A model generated the notes under the pieces. The model did not search any database. It was not told the origin of the DNA and saw only the letters and a program-made list of their open reading frames with translations. This document shows, piece after piece, positions 45,252-55,600 of a DNA stretch of 64,000 nucleotides. Numbering within the stretch: the first letter of the stretch is position 1; every line of letters starts with the position of its first letter. Made by a program: the position numbers and the translations under genes. Source of the DNA: Flavobacterium gyeonganense (lineage in GTDB: Bacteria > Bacteroidota > Bacteroidia > Flavobacteriales > Flavobacteriaceae); the NCBI RefSeq assembly GCF_029625295.1, contig NZ_CP121112.1, positions 1,240,001 to 1,304,000 on the forward strand. Direction: 5' to 3'.

Positions 45252-46320
45252 TTAACTGACTAGCCATTTTAAATATTTTTTCATTACATTTTCTGCAGTA
45301 TAATCAGCCTTAATAACACCATGAAGTGTATTTCCAAAATCAATTCTCAAAAGATTATTTAAAATCAATTCTTCTAAAGATAGATAAAACAAATCAGGTT
45401 GATTTGAATCAACTATAAAACCATTTTTTCCATGTTGAACAATCATGGGTACTTCTCCTACCCGCGTTACAACAACAGCTTTTTTATACAATCCATATTC
45501 TAAAAGTACCACCGGAAGGCCTTCAGATTTTGATGTTAAAACAGCGATATCAGCTTGTGCTAAAATTTCCGGGACGTCTTGTCTGGAGCCGTATATAAAA
45601 ACATTATCTCCTAGATTAAAATCAGAGATTTTTTTCTTTATTTCTTTCGAATAATCATCTTCAAAATCTTTCCCTATTAAATGGAATGTCCAGTCCGGAT
45701 AAAAGTCGTGGACTTTTTTTGCCACTTCCAATAATAAAAAATGATCCTTATCCTCTCTAAGGTTTGCAAGAGATACAATCCGTTTCCCCTGAAATCCTTT
45801 CAAAACAGTATTTCCAGACGCCTGATTTGCATTTAAAGGAAAATTCGGCAAATAAATAACATTTTTAGCACGCATTTCTTTTTCAGTCCACTCCTTTAAC
45901 TTTTGATTTACCGCTATAATATTATTAAAAAAAGGGAGAACGAGTCTTAAAACTAATAATTTTCTTGTAGGCATAAACTTAATACCTCCATAATGAAGAT
46001 GCCAAATCAACTTAACAGAAGGTAGCGTTATTTTTAATAAAAAAGCTAAAAAAAGAAGTACTGTGAGCATGGATATAAGAAACTTTATTTTTCACAACAA
46101 AAGATCGTAGTCGCAAAAGCGCTTTAAAATCAAGTTGTTGTTTTTTCTCTAAAAATAAATAAGATACATTCGGATTAATTTCTTCCTTAAGAAAACCTTC
46201 TTTGCGTGTCGAAACTAAACCTGAAAATTGAATTTCATCTGCTAAAACATTTGCATAATTTACGGCCATACGTTCAGCTCCGCCAGCATCAAGTGAATCT
46301 ATTATTTGAATAATTCTCAT
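45252..46320 (-). CDS. Glycosyltransferase family 4, frame interrupted
   Basis: A GT-B enzyme. The N-terminal frame starts at 46320 (MRIIQIIDSLDAGGAERMAV, the classic GT4 opening) and stops at 46012 after STSFFSFFIKNNATFC. The remainder (LAFLLKITLPSVKLIWHLHYGG onward in pieces, SLANLREDKDHFLLLEVAKK, AQADIAVLTSKSEGLPVVLL with the nucleotide-sugar E-x7-E region) is in another frame to the stop at 45252. The frames meet at seven A (46048-46054); six would give one protein of about 355 residues. Donor and acceptor unknown. The 5' end overlaps the next GT4 stop by 4 nt. Confidence 0.85.
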
Positions 46321-47435
46321 TTTACTGTAAGTTTTTTAATCTCGTCTTCGAAAACCTCAAGTGTGAATTGCTGTGACCATTGACTTGCCAGCTTACTTTT
46401 AATTATAAAATCACCTTCATTATTGATGATCTTTTCAATTTTTGCTACATCATTATTAAGTTCCATTTCAAGCAAAAGTCCTCTATTTTCATTATCCAGC
46501 ATATAAGGGACACAAGAAACTTTTGTCGAAATTGGCACACAACCCCAAAACATTCCTTCAGCAATAGCTTTTGGCCAGCCTTCGCTTTTTGAAGGCAAAA
46601 TAACAAAGTGACTGTTTTGGTAAGCTATTTTTACAGTCTCCTGATTTTTATTTCCATGCAATACTATAATTTCATGTAATCCATTAGATCTAATATAATC
46701 CTCTACTATTTTCCGTTCTGATCCCTCTCCGTACAATTCCAAAATCACATTATGTCCGTTTCTAAATAATACCTCAACTAATTGTATTACATACAGAGGA
46801 TTTTTACCCGAAGACAATGTTCCTACAAAAACAAAATGTATTTTTTCTTTTAAATTCAAGGTCTTAATTGGGGATTTTTCCTGCTCTGAATAGGTAGCCG
46901 TAAAAAATGGTTTTATATTCCTTGTGCTTCCTTCCCATTCTCCATAAACCAAAACCAGCATATTTCGCGTTAAAAATGTATTATTTAATATCCATTTTTG
47001 CAGGCGATAACTCCACGGCTGTTTTGATTTAGGATCCCAATTACCTGCATATTTTGCGGTTTTGGGTTTATCGGGAAATAAAATCTGAACAAAACAGCCC
47101 AATAAACCAATATTACCCGGGCAGCGTAAATGTATATGATCAGCTTCTTTCATTGCTTTGAAAATTTGCCAGCCTATTTTAGGTATTTTTATAATTGCAT
47201 TGCAAATGGATTTAAAACCCAGTAAATTAATGTTTTCGATCTTTAAAAATTTAATGTTACTATGATTGTAAGCACTATCAATTTCCGTATTACTTACCTG
47301 AATAACAGGGGCTACAATAATTAATTCATCAATATACTTCAACCAGACATTCATCTCGCGAACATAGGGGGCATAACCAAAATATTGGCCCTCTTTTTCT
47401 ATATGATTGACATGGGTAATAATTGTAAATTTCAT
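46317..47435 (-). CDS. Glycosyltransferase family 4
   Basis: A 372-residue GT-B glycosyltransferase. The N-terminal acceptor domain includes HLRCPGNIGLLGCFVQIL and AKYAGNWDPKSKQPWSYRLQ. The C-terminal donor domain has FVFVGTLSSGKNPLYVIQLV, LELYGEGSERKIVEDYIRSN and the E-x7-E-like SKSEGWPKAIAEGMFWGC. Cytoplasmic, adding one sugar to the lipid-linked unit; specificity unknown. It overlaps the following GT4 start by 4 nt (ATGA-type coupling). Confidence 0.88.
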   Translation of the reverse strand: MKFTIITHVNHIEKEGQYFGYAPYVREMNVWLKYIDELIIVAPVIQVSNTEIDSAYNHSNIKFLKIENINLLGFKSICNAIIKIPKIGWQIFKAMKEADHIHLRCPGNIGLLGCFVQILFPDKPKTAKYAGNWDPKSKQPWSYRLQKWILNNTFLTRNMLVLVYGEWEGSTRNIKPFFTATYSEQEKSPIKTLNLKEKIHFVFVGTLSSGKNPLYVIQLVEVLFRNGHNVILELYGEGSERKIVEDYIRSNGLHEIIVLHGNKNQETVKIAYQNSHFVILPSKSEGWPKAIAEGMFWGCVPISTKVSCVPYMLDNENRGLLLEMELNNDVAKIEKIINNEGDFIIKSKLASQWSQQFTLEVFEDEIKKLTVK

Positions 47436-47513
47436 TAGTTTTTAACTAAATTATTTATGACAGTCAAAAAGATTACAATTTATATATCATTTTGACGCAA
47501 ACTACATTGTAAA

Positions 47514-48512
47514 TTAATTTAATTTGGGTTTATTAAAAAGTAAACTCCACCATCCAATCATCCTTCCTAATGCTTCTGATAAAGCTGCTTTCCTATCGAT
47601 ACCTTTAATAGTATTTGTAAATCTAATCAACATAAGCAAAATAATTATGGAGTGCCATTTATAACTATCCATAAATGTTGGATTTGGATTCTTTACCCGC
47701 CAAACATACCAACCGTTTCTTACTACCATTTTTCCATACTTAAAATGCTTAGGACGTCCGGAAGGATTGTGGAAATGTTTTAACTGCACATTTGAATTGA
47801 TTACATTTTTCCCGAATTGCAATGCTCTAATACTAAAATCAGCATCCTCATACAAGCCATAACCTTCAAAGTAAGATGAAAACTGAATTTGATCCACTAC
47901 ATTTTTTCTAAAAGCCATTGACATCCCAATTAACAAATCTACTTCATGGATTTTGTTATTTAAAGGAAAACCGCAAGTACGCCCATGTGAATAATTTGGC
48001 ATTTTACCAGGTCCAAGATTAGATTGTAATCCTAAATAATTACGTACCATATTACGTTGTCCCTCTTTATAAACAAAACCATCAAAAAAATAATACTTTT
48101 TTGGGTTATACTTTTTGCCTTGTTCTATTGGTTTCCATTTGTTTTCATTGATAGCCACTCCTCCTACCCCGGATATATTTGAGTCCGATTTAAACGTTTT
48201 GATTAATTCTTCAAAATAGCCTGTCTCCAAAATGGTGTCATCATCTAAAAAACAAACTATTTCTGCATTATCAGTCACTCGTTCAATGCCATAATTTCTT
48301 TGTTTTGTTAAACCTCTGTGTTCCGGAGGAACAGCAAAATAGTATAAATTCCTGAACCTCCTCTTTTTTAGCATTAATTCTGTTTTAGTATCTGATGATC
48401 CATCAATAATTAAAATTTCATCAGGATACATGCTCTGTTTTTCAACCGACTCCAATAAAGAAAGCAGTGGTTTTGAACGCATATAGGTGCATATAATTAA
48501 TGAAAATGTCAT
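47514..48512 (-). CDS. Glycosyltransferase family 2
   Basis: A 332-residue GT-A enzyme. The nucleotide-binding start is SLIICTYMRSKPLLSLLESV with DEILIIDGSSD. The metal-binding motif is CFLDDDTILE, and the acceptor region contains GYGLYEDADFSIRALQFG. A basic C-terminal part has a short hydrophobic stretch (WHSIIILLMLIRF), which may bind the membrane. It overlaps the exostosin-like gene by 4 nt and is 78 bp upstream of the GT4 gene. Confidence 0.88.
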   Translation of the reverse strand: MTFSLIICTYMRSKPLLSLLESVEKQSMYPDEILIIDGSSDTKTELMLKKRRFRNLYYFAVPPEHRGLTKQRNYGIERVTDNAEIVCFLDDDTILETGYFEELIKTFKSDSNISGVGGVAINENKWKPIEQGKKYNPKKYYFFDGFVYKEGQRNMVRNYLGLQSNLGPGKMPNYSHGRTCGFPLNNKIHEVDLLIGMSMAFRKNVVDQIQFSSYFEGYGLYEDADFSIRALQFGKNVINSNVQLKHFHNPSGRPKHFKYGKMVVRNGWYVWRVKNPNPTFMDSYKWHSIIILLMLIRFTNTIKGIDRKAALSEALGRMIGWWSLLFNKPKLN

Positions 48513-49533
48513 TCTGGCTTAATTTTGCTGCTTAACTGGATAAAATAATCTATTCTGTTTAATTTTTCCAGTATCAGTTTTCTATTATTTCTCTGCATTT
48601 CCTGAAGTTCAAAATCTGTTTTTGAAGCATGAAAAGTTATTAAATCTTCAACTATTAATTTTTCTGAAACTATTAAGCAGTGACTTTTCCAATCAATTTC
48701 ATCAGCCAAAGGCAGCCTTACATCAGTATCAACCAAAACAGGAATTCTTCCCATTATTAAAGTTTCATAGAACCTAACTGAAAAATTTCCGTTACCTCGA
48801 AGGCAAAATGTGTATAGATTATTCTGGATATTTTCAAAGAATTCAAGTGTTGTTTGTTCTTTGGTAACATTTGTATTTACTGCTCCTGCTCTATATTTTT
48901 TTCTCGGAATAAAATTGTCCTGTATCTGGTCTTCTTTTACCATTCTATTTAATAATAAATACCTCTTCCTTGGCGCAGGAAAAAAAGAATGATAATCTTC
49001 CCTGTTTCCAGAGTACAAATTACTAAGGTTCCTTTTAATGTGTAATGCAAATTCTTTACTCCATTTTAAAAAAGATCCATTTGCATTTCCAACAAAGCCA
49101 ATACTTGGTTTTTCGCCTTTTGGAAGTATAAAAAAATCATTTTTCAAAATATTTCTGTATGGGTCATTTACAAAACATGGCATTACAAAGGTAGAGGAGT
49201 CTAATTTTGAATTAAAACCTCCAAACCTAAAAGTAAATACATTTGTTTTTTTAAACTAAAGCCTAAATCACCTGCCGCGTATACCCAGATTGGAATTTGA
49301 TATTCTGATACCCTTTCAATCCACTTTTCCAGAAAATTATCTTTATTATCTTTTAAAAAAGAAACAATATCAACTGGAAACACCGCTATATCTGCTTCTG
49401 AAAGCGAATCGGTCAAAACAAAACAAGATCTGGTTTTATCATTAGGCAAATATACCATATCAAATAAAAGCGGAAATATTTTTTTCCTGTTATCAGCTTT
49501 TAAAAAATTACTATCTGTGTATATTTTCAGCAT
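48509..49533 (-). CDS. Exostosin-like glycosyltransferase (GT47-type), frame interrupted
   Basis: When joined, 341 residues. The first frame (49533 down) reads MLKIYTDSNFLKADNRKKIF to GDLGFSLKKQM and stops at 49201. The second covers VNDPYRNILKNDFFILPKGE, CLRGNGNFSVRFYETLIMGR and IPVLVDTDVRLPLADEIDW. The last two fit the exostosin-family signature (arginine-Gly-N-x-S-x-R-x-x-E-x-x-x-x-G-x-I-P). The frames meet at seven T (49246-49252); eight would read SLKKTNVFTFRFGGF. It probably transfers a sugar or uronic acid residue; specificity unknown. Confidence 0.82.
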
Positions 49534-50483
49534 TTAGCCCGTTATCTTTTTAAATTGTTTATTCCCTAATATAGCAGCATATTTAGAAAAAGCACTGTTA
49601 TACATTTTATCTGTTTGTATTAAAACAACTTTATCACTTTGAGCTATAAAATAAAAATCAATAAATGTTTTAGAATGATAATCACTATTTCTATTCTTAT
49701 TTTCTAAATGTTTTGGCAAACCATTTAAGGTTTTATAAACCGTATTTTGTTTTATATATTGTAAAAAATATTCACTATCAGATACTATATAGATAACCCC
49801 ATCACCGTATAGTTTTGCTTCATTATCAATACAATTTACAACTTTGCCAATCAACAGTTTTTTTTCATTTTCATTCAATACTAACTTTGTTGTATCTGCA
49901 AAATCTCCCATTAATGTAGTAAAACGAGTATGAAAAACTATTCGGGATTCAATAGTATTCAATATAAGTTTATTATTTAAATAAACCGAAGTTTTAAATA
50001 AAGCTTTATAATTATTTCTCCAAATCTCTTCCGATTCTTCCTTGTTTTTGTTAGGATACAGCACAGACAAATAATCGACATTTCCATATACAAAAAATGT
50101 TTTTGCTTTAGACTTTCTGATTAATTCCAAGGGATTGGCATTAAAATTATTCATCAAATATAAAATTCGGGATGAGAACAAAGAATATTTTAACTCCTCC
50201 TCCTTTATATTCCAATTAACAGCATTAGGTTCTAAAAAATCTGTAAGTTCAAATGGATGGTTAAATAAAATTTTAAACTCAAAACCTAAAATTTTGGACA
50301 TTTCATAAAAAGAAATAATTCCTTTTAATCTGTCTACTAATCCGCCATGTGCTACCTTGCCATCAAAACAAACAACAATTTTTTTTCTCTCAGGTTTCTC
50401 TGAAAAGCTTATTTTTTTTATATAGTACTTATATAAAATTAAATATTTATAACCTTCAGCTATTTTTTTTTAATTGCTCTCAA
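49534..50483 (-). CDS. Fucosyltransferase-like GT-B protein, 5' end uncertain
   Basis: The first ATG is at 50301, but the frame is open to about 50470 with family-like sequence before it (KIVVCFDGKVAHGGLVDRLK, then GIISFYEM). So the true start is upstream. With one more T in the plus-strand run 50463-50471 a TTG at 50481-50483 would start MRAIKKKIAEGYKY, 17 nt after the previous stop. Motifs IVFHTRFTTLMGDF, YIVSDSEYFLQYI and SAFSKYAAILG recall the O-fucosyltransferase/NodZ fold with a phosphate-binding arginine. Assignment to fucose is inferred and uncertain. Confidence 0.6.
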
Positions 50484-50499
50484 ATTGCCTTAAAATGTA

Positions 50500-52037
50500 T
50501 TAGAAATTTTCTAATTTTTCACTCCATTTTAGGCTTACATTCCATTTTTCATTTAAGAATTTGTAAATGGAGTTCCACTTAAAAAAAGACTGTTTTTTCA
50601 TAATTTTAAAAAAGAGTATGAATTTATAGCCTTTGATTTGTTTTTGGGTCATGTACTTTTGTTTAACATACATAATTGTTGGAGACGGTTTTGGTTGATA
50701 TATTTCGTTATCCCATTCAAATTTTGGTTTAATCCTAAATCCTCCAAAAGGTGCTTTTAAGTGTATAATAGCGGGTTCGGGAAAATAAATAATATCAAAA
50801 CCTTCATGACGCAACTGTAAACCAAAATCCGAATCTTCTCCATAACCAAATTCCAAAGCCATTGAAAATGAAACATTTTTCAAACAGCTTGATTTGACAA
50901 AACTATTTCCTGAGCCAAATATACCTGATTGATGAATTGTTTTAAAAACAAGTTTTTCGTTTTTTTGAATGTATGAAGTTGTTGCTGCAAATACTCCGTA
51001 TTGTTCAATTTTACAAAAAATATCATTTAATAAATTTGAATCAAATCTATTATCGTCATCATTTAAGAAAACCCATTCGCTTGTAACCTGACTTAACGCT
51101 AAATTCCGTGCATTACAGGCTCCTGCCTGATGTGTAAATATATGTTTAATTAAAAAAGGCCATTCTTCTTTCGATACATAATCTAACTCACTAACACTTT
51201 CTTCAATCGGATTCTGCTCTACAATGATAACATTTTTTGGCAAATGCGTTTGTTTTGCTAAATCTTTTAAAACATCATACAAGTATTTTTTTCTTCCAAT
51301 GGTAGGAATAATTACGTCAATTGTCTTTTTATCTATCACTTTCAGCTTTGACTGAACCAAGATTTCTGATAAATCAATACCAATCTTTTTTAAGTTTTTA
51401 AATCTTACAGAAAGAAATAATGGTATGATAGTTAACCTTTTTTCAAAAAATAAAAATTAAGAAATAATATAAATGTCCAACGAGTACGATAATGTTGTTT
51501 CACAAACTTAAACAAATCAAAGATACTAGCTTGCTGAACTGAAATAGTTATCTCATTATCTAAAATAAGTTTAGGTTCAGAGTAACATAATAACCCTTTT
51601 AGATAACCATTCTTTGCGACACTATTTAAAAAGTAATTAAAATTTTGATTTACTTTAATTTTATTGATAAATTTTAATAATACTGAAGCATGTATTCCAC
51701 CTGCATCACTACTCATAAGCCATGTTGGATAAGATACTTTTCTATTAACTTTCAGGAACACCGATTCTTCAATATAACCAATCGATTCAGGTAAATAATC
51801 TTTAAGCTTATTGACAGTAAAAGATGCCATTATTTTATTATGGTGAAATATTTTTTCAAAAGATGTCGTATTCAAATATTCTTTTAATTCAATATGACAC
51901 CAAATCAACCATTCAGATGAAAATTTCTCAGCAAGTATGAATAAGGTCTTGGAGATATTTGGACTTTCAAATGGTATTTCTATACCATCTTTTGTTACAC
52001 TAATTAGTTTATTGTTGTGATGATAGATTATAATCAT
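50500..52037 (-). CDS. Two-domain glycosyltransferase family 2 protein, frame interrupted
   Basis: Two open frames appear to be one 512-residue gene. The first (52037-51432) holds a 200-residue domain of unknown fold (WLIWCHIELKEYL, VNRKVSYPTWLMSSDAGGIH, GLLCYSEPKLI). The second (from 51360) is a GT2 domain with IDVIIPTIGRKKYLYDVL, FLNDDDNRFD as metal motif and GYGEDSDFGLQLRHEG. Between them the second frame continues upstream of its first start as IPLFLSVRFKNLKKIGIDLS. A run of six T (51438-51443) needs seven to fuse them as FLKKRLTIIPLF. Function of the N-terminal domain unknown. Confidence 0.78.
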
Positions 52038-54076
52038 TATCTTAGAATTGTATTTATAATCTTAGAATAAAATTCTATATTTAATTTTACTAGTTGTCCC
52101 GTATCAAAATTATCCTCTACTCTTAATCTTGCTTTATTGCCCATATCATTTGCAAGATCTTTATTTTTTAACAACTCAACAATTCTGTCTGCATACAAAT
52201 TATGATTTGAAGGATGAACCAAAAAACCACTTTCTTCATCAACAATCAATTCCTGAGCCCAGCCTATATTACTATTAACAACGGGTTTCTGCATTGCCAT
52301 AGATTCAATTGTTACCATACCGAAAGTTTCTGCAAAAGTAGGAAAAACACAAACATGTGCTTTTTTAATATATTCCTGAACTTGCTGATAAGGTATTTTA
52401 CCCAAATATGAAACAGCATCCAAATCTCCGCTATCTAATTCTTGTTTCAAAATCTCCCAGGTTGATTTAGAATTTGTCTGAACATCATAAGAATCACTGC
52501 CAATTAAAACCATCTGTGCATCTGGAAACTCACACCTGACTTTCTTAAAAATTGAAGGTAATTCGAGGACTCCTTTTTTTCGAATAATAGTACCTATGTA
52601 TAAAACCAGCCCTTTCTGATAGACCAATGGATTAGTATTGTGAAAATCACTCAACTTCAATCCTGAATGAATTGTTTTTACTGTTTTATTTCTAATATGA
52701 AAAAGTTGTTTTGACAATTCGCCGGCAAAATGAGTAGGTGCAATAAATGCTGTAGCTTTGCCAATTGCTAATTTTTCAAACCAAAAATTTTTAAGTTTTT
52801 GCCTTCGTTTTTCTAAATGGCAAAAATAAGTATCGCTTCCGTGAAAACGAATTATCAACGGTGCTTTCAGTTTCATAAACGCTGTAATTCCTGTCCAGTC
52901 AGGAGCTTCAATTAAATCGACAGCATCAGAAACAATGTATTTATTAAGGTAATTTTGAATGTGTTTTCGGTGTAAGAACCAACCTAAGAATTTATAGTTT
53001 TGATTTTTTATCAAGTGTATCTTCACATTATCTTCCTCAAAAACAGCATCTTCTTTTTGTCCATAAACAAAAATAGAAACTTGTACTTCTGTTGTGACTA
53101 AAACATCCACAAGATTTTTAATACTTGTACCAATTCCCGCAGCATGACTTACACGTTTGTGGGGGTATTCAGGAGTTAAAAAAGCAATATGCATGTTTTT
53201 ATTTCTTAAAAAATCTTTTAGAATTCTTGCGGTGAATAACCTTGCACCAGCATCGTTCATATGCCCGCAGGAAGAGAAATATTTATTATCCACAACCACA
53301 TTTTCATAATTATGAATTTCGGGATACGCTTTTTTTACTTTATCAAAGTAATTCATCCCAGCAACATTTTCACACATTGGAGTCATTATTGCAATAAATT
53401 TAATATTGTTTGCTTTGCAAGTGTTTTTTATTTCTTCATAGTATTTGTTATGAGGCAAAGGATTAAGGTTTACAATATTATTTTTCATATTGCCTTTTGT
53501 ATTTCCTAAAGAATAATAGCCTCCATCTTCTAACAATTTTGATTTTTTCTGAATCATACTAAAAAACACCTCTCTTATTCCAATTTTTGTTTCATATTTA
53601 ATATAACGATAAAATGGGATATAATACAACTCATTAAAATCTGTTTCGTTTTCAAAATGCTTTCTCACAATTTCTGAACTATGTATGTAAGGTAAATACT
53701 TTGCAGAGACACCTTCTGACTGATGTTCGTTTGATAAATTCAAATCAGACTCTAAGATCAGTGTTTTAATTTTATAATTACGCTCGATCATCAGCTTCAG
53801 AATTAAAGATGCTTCAAACAAATGTCCGCCACTCATTCCGTAATTATATGTTTTTAGCCCCTTTTGTTCAAACATTGCGCTAACAAAGTGATTATTTGCC
53901 CTTGATGATCCCAGAATTACTACATCATAATTTCTATTTTTAGAATTGTAAACAAAGTCAATTTTATTACGTTTATCAGATGCTAAATAAACACTAGTAT
54001 AAAAATAATCTAATAGTACTGCTGATAGCAGCGTCATAAATCCTATTTTTATAATAAATCCTAAAAACTTTTTCAT
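52037..54076 (-). CDS. SGNH-hydrolase-like domain fused in frame to a GT4 glycosyltransferase
   Basis: One 679-residue frame with two unrelated parts. Residues 1-294 have an N-terminal TM (about 8-28) and an SGNH-type esterase/acyltransferase fold with VVILGSSRANNHF and CGHMNDAGARLF (conserved Ser and Asp/His region). They pair functionally with the MBOAT gene upstream. Residues 295-679 are a complete GT4 enzyme beginning at the ATG 53192-53194 (MHIAFLTPEYPHKR), with LYIGTIIRKKGVLELP and the E-x7-E-like FPTFAETFGMVTIESMAMQ. One extra base in the six-base A run at 53208-53213 would end the first protein at DFFKK, 8 nt before the GT4 ATG, so two separate genes are likely. Confidence 0.8.
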   Translation of the reverse strand: MKKFLGFIIKIGFMTLLSAVLLDYFYTSVYLASDKRNKIDFVYNSKNRNYDVVILGSSRANNHFVSAMFEQKGLKTYNYGMSGGHLFEASLILKLMIERNYKIKTLILESDLNLSNEHQSEGVSAKYLPYIHSSEIVRKHFENETDFNELYYIPFYRYIKYETKIGIREVFFSMIQKKSKLLEDGGYYSLGNTKGNMKNNIVNLNPLPHNKYYEEIKNTCKANNIKFIAIMTPMCENVAGMNYFDKVKKAYPEIHNYENVVVDNKYFSSCGHMNDAGARLFTARILKDFLRNKNMHIAFLTPEYPHKRVSHAAGIGTSIKNLVDVLVTTEVQVSIFVYGQKEDAVFEEDNVKIHLIKNQNYKFLGWFLHRKHIQNYLNKYIVSDAVDLIEAPDWTGITAFMKLKAPLIIRFHGSDTYFCHLEKRRQKLKNFWFEKLAIGKATAFIAPTHFAGELSKQLFHIRNKTVKTIHSGLKLSDFHNTNPLVYQKGLVLYIGTIIRKKGVLELPSIFKKVRCEFPDAQMVLIGSDSYDVQTNSKSTWEILKQELDSGDLDAVSYLGKIPYQQVQEYIKKAHVCVFPTFAETFGMVTIESMAMQKPVVNSNIGWAQELIVDEESGFLVHPSNHNLYADRIVELLKNKDLANDMGNKARLRVEDNFDTGQLVKLNIEFYSKIINTILR

Positions 54077-54147
54077 CTCTTTAATTCATTATTTTTTTAA
54101 ACACGCTATACTTCATATCATCCAACAAGAAATTAGAAAGATAAATC

Positions 54148-55581
54148 CTAAAACTGAAAATATATAAACTCTTTGTAATCTGAAAAGGTGCCGAAAGCTA
54201 TTATAGTAAATATTGCCAAAGCAGCTTTTAGCAAACTTCTTTTTCCTGAAATGGGTTCTGTTTTATTACGATTGTTCCATTCCACCAAAACAAATAATGC
54301 GATCATTAAGAGCAATTCATAATTATAACGTTCATTAGCTAAATACTGAAAACTAAAATCACCGTTTAAAAGTATCCGTTTCAAATACAAAACAGCATCT
54401 GTTATGGTCTTTGCCCTAAAGAATACCCAGGCAACACAAGTAATCAAAAAGGTTGAAAAAATACTTAATAATGTTTTTACAGAATCAAAATCCCACTTTA
54501 ATTCTATTGGTCCCATATTATCTCTGTTGCTGTTGGACAAAAGCAAAGGCAAAAAATAAAATGCGTTTATAAAACCCCAGGCAATGTACGTCCAATTGGC
54601 CCCATGCCAGAAACCACTTACCACAAAAATGATAAAAGTATTTCTAATTTTCATCCAAAGACCGCCTTTGCTTCCACCTAAAGGAATATACAAATAATCG
54701 CGAAACCAGGATGAAAGTGAAATGTGCCAGCGGCGCCAGAACTCAGCTATATCTCTTGAAAAATAAGGATAATTGAAGTTTCGTAGTAAGTCTAATCCAA
54801 ACAATTTTGAAGTTCCCAAAGCTATGTCTGAATAGCCTGAAAAATCGCCATAAATCTGAAATGCGAAATAAACAGCTCCTAAAATTAATGAGAAGGTATT
54901 CATTGCCGTATAGTGATCAAAAATTGCATTGGCATAAGTGGCACAAGTGTCGGCAATTATTACTTTTTTTACCAATCCCCAAATGATTTGGTAAATTCCC
55001 TCTTTCGCTTTTTCAAAATTAAACTCTCTTTTTACTTTAACCTGAGGAAGTAAATGCGTCGCTCTTTCGATTGGACCGGCAACAAGCAGAGGAAAATAGC
55101 TTACAAACAATGAATAATCTACAAAATTATATTCTGCTTTAATTCTTTTGTAATAGATATCAATTACATAGGACAGTCCATGAAAAGTGTAGAATGAAAT
55201 ACCAACCGGAAGAATCACATTTAACAGAAATGGGCTTACTTTAAATCCAAAAGAAGTGAACATTTGTGCAAATGAAGAGGCAAAGAAATTATAGTATTTA
55301 AAAATTCCTAAAAAGCCTAAGTTTACTGAAATACTAAGCCAGAACCAAAACTTTCTTCCTTTTTCGGAGTTACTTTTTTCGATTTGAATTCCGGTAAAAT
55401 AATCCAGAAATGTAGAGAAAACTAATAAAAATAAGAATCTCCAGTCCCAGCAGGAATAGAAATAGTAACTGGCAACGATTAATAGAGTATTTTGCGTGTT
55501 TTTATTTTTATTAAAAACAAACCAATAAAGAAAAAAGACTATCGGAAGAAAAACAGCAAAAGTTATGGAGTTGAAAAACAT
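54148..55581 (-). CDS. MBOAT family membrane O-acyltransferase (AlgI/DltB-like)
   Basis: A 477-residue protein with about ten to twelve hydrophobic segments. Family signatures are VLPVGISFYTFHGLSYVIDI, AGPIERATHLLPQ, FGDFSGYSDIALGTSKLFG-type (seen as YGDFSGYSDIALGTSKLFG), FWRRWHISLSSWFRDYLYIP and the catalytic-His motif SGFWHGANWTYIAWG. AlgI/DltB proteins pass acyl groups across the membrane to a periplasmic SGNH partner, here the downstream gene. This predicts O-acetylation of the polysaccharide. Confidence 0.93.
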   Translation of the reverse strand: MFFNSITFAVFLPIVFFLYWFVFNKNKNTQNTLLIVASYYFYSCWDWRFLFLLVFSTFLDYFTGIQIEKSNSEKGRKFWFWLSISVNLGFLGIFKYYNFFASSFAQMFTSFGFKVSPFLLNVILPVGISFYTFHGLSYVIDIYYKRIKAEYNFVDYSLFVSYFPLLVAGPIERATHLLPQVKVKREFNFEKAKEGIYQIIWGLVKKVIIADTCATYANAIFDHYTAMNTFSLILGAVYFAFQIYGDFSGYSDIALGTSKLFGLDLLRNFNYPYFSRDIAEFWRRWHISLSSWFRDYLYIPLGGSKGGLWMKIRNTFIIFVVSGFWHGANWTYIAWGFINAFYFLPLLLSNSNRDNMGPIELKWDFDSVKTLLSIFSTFLITCVAWVFFRAKTITDAVLYLKRILLNGDFSFQYLANERYNYELLLMIALFVLVEWNNRNKTEPISGKRSLLKAALAIFTIIAFGTFSDYKEFIYFQF

Positions 55582-55600
55582 ATTATTTAAATCGTCAATT

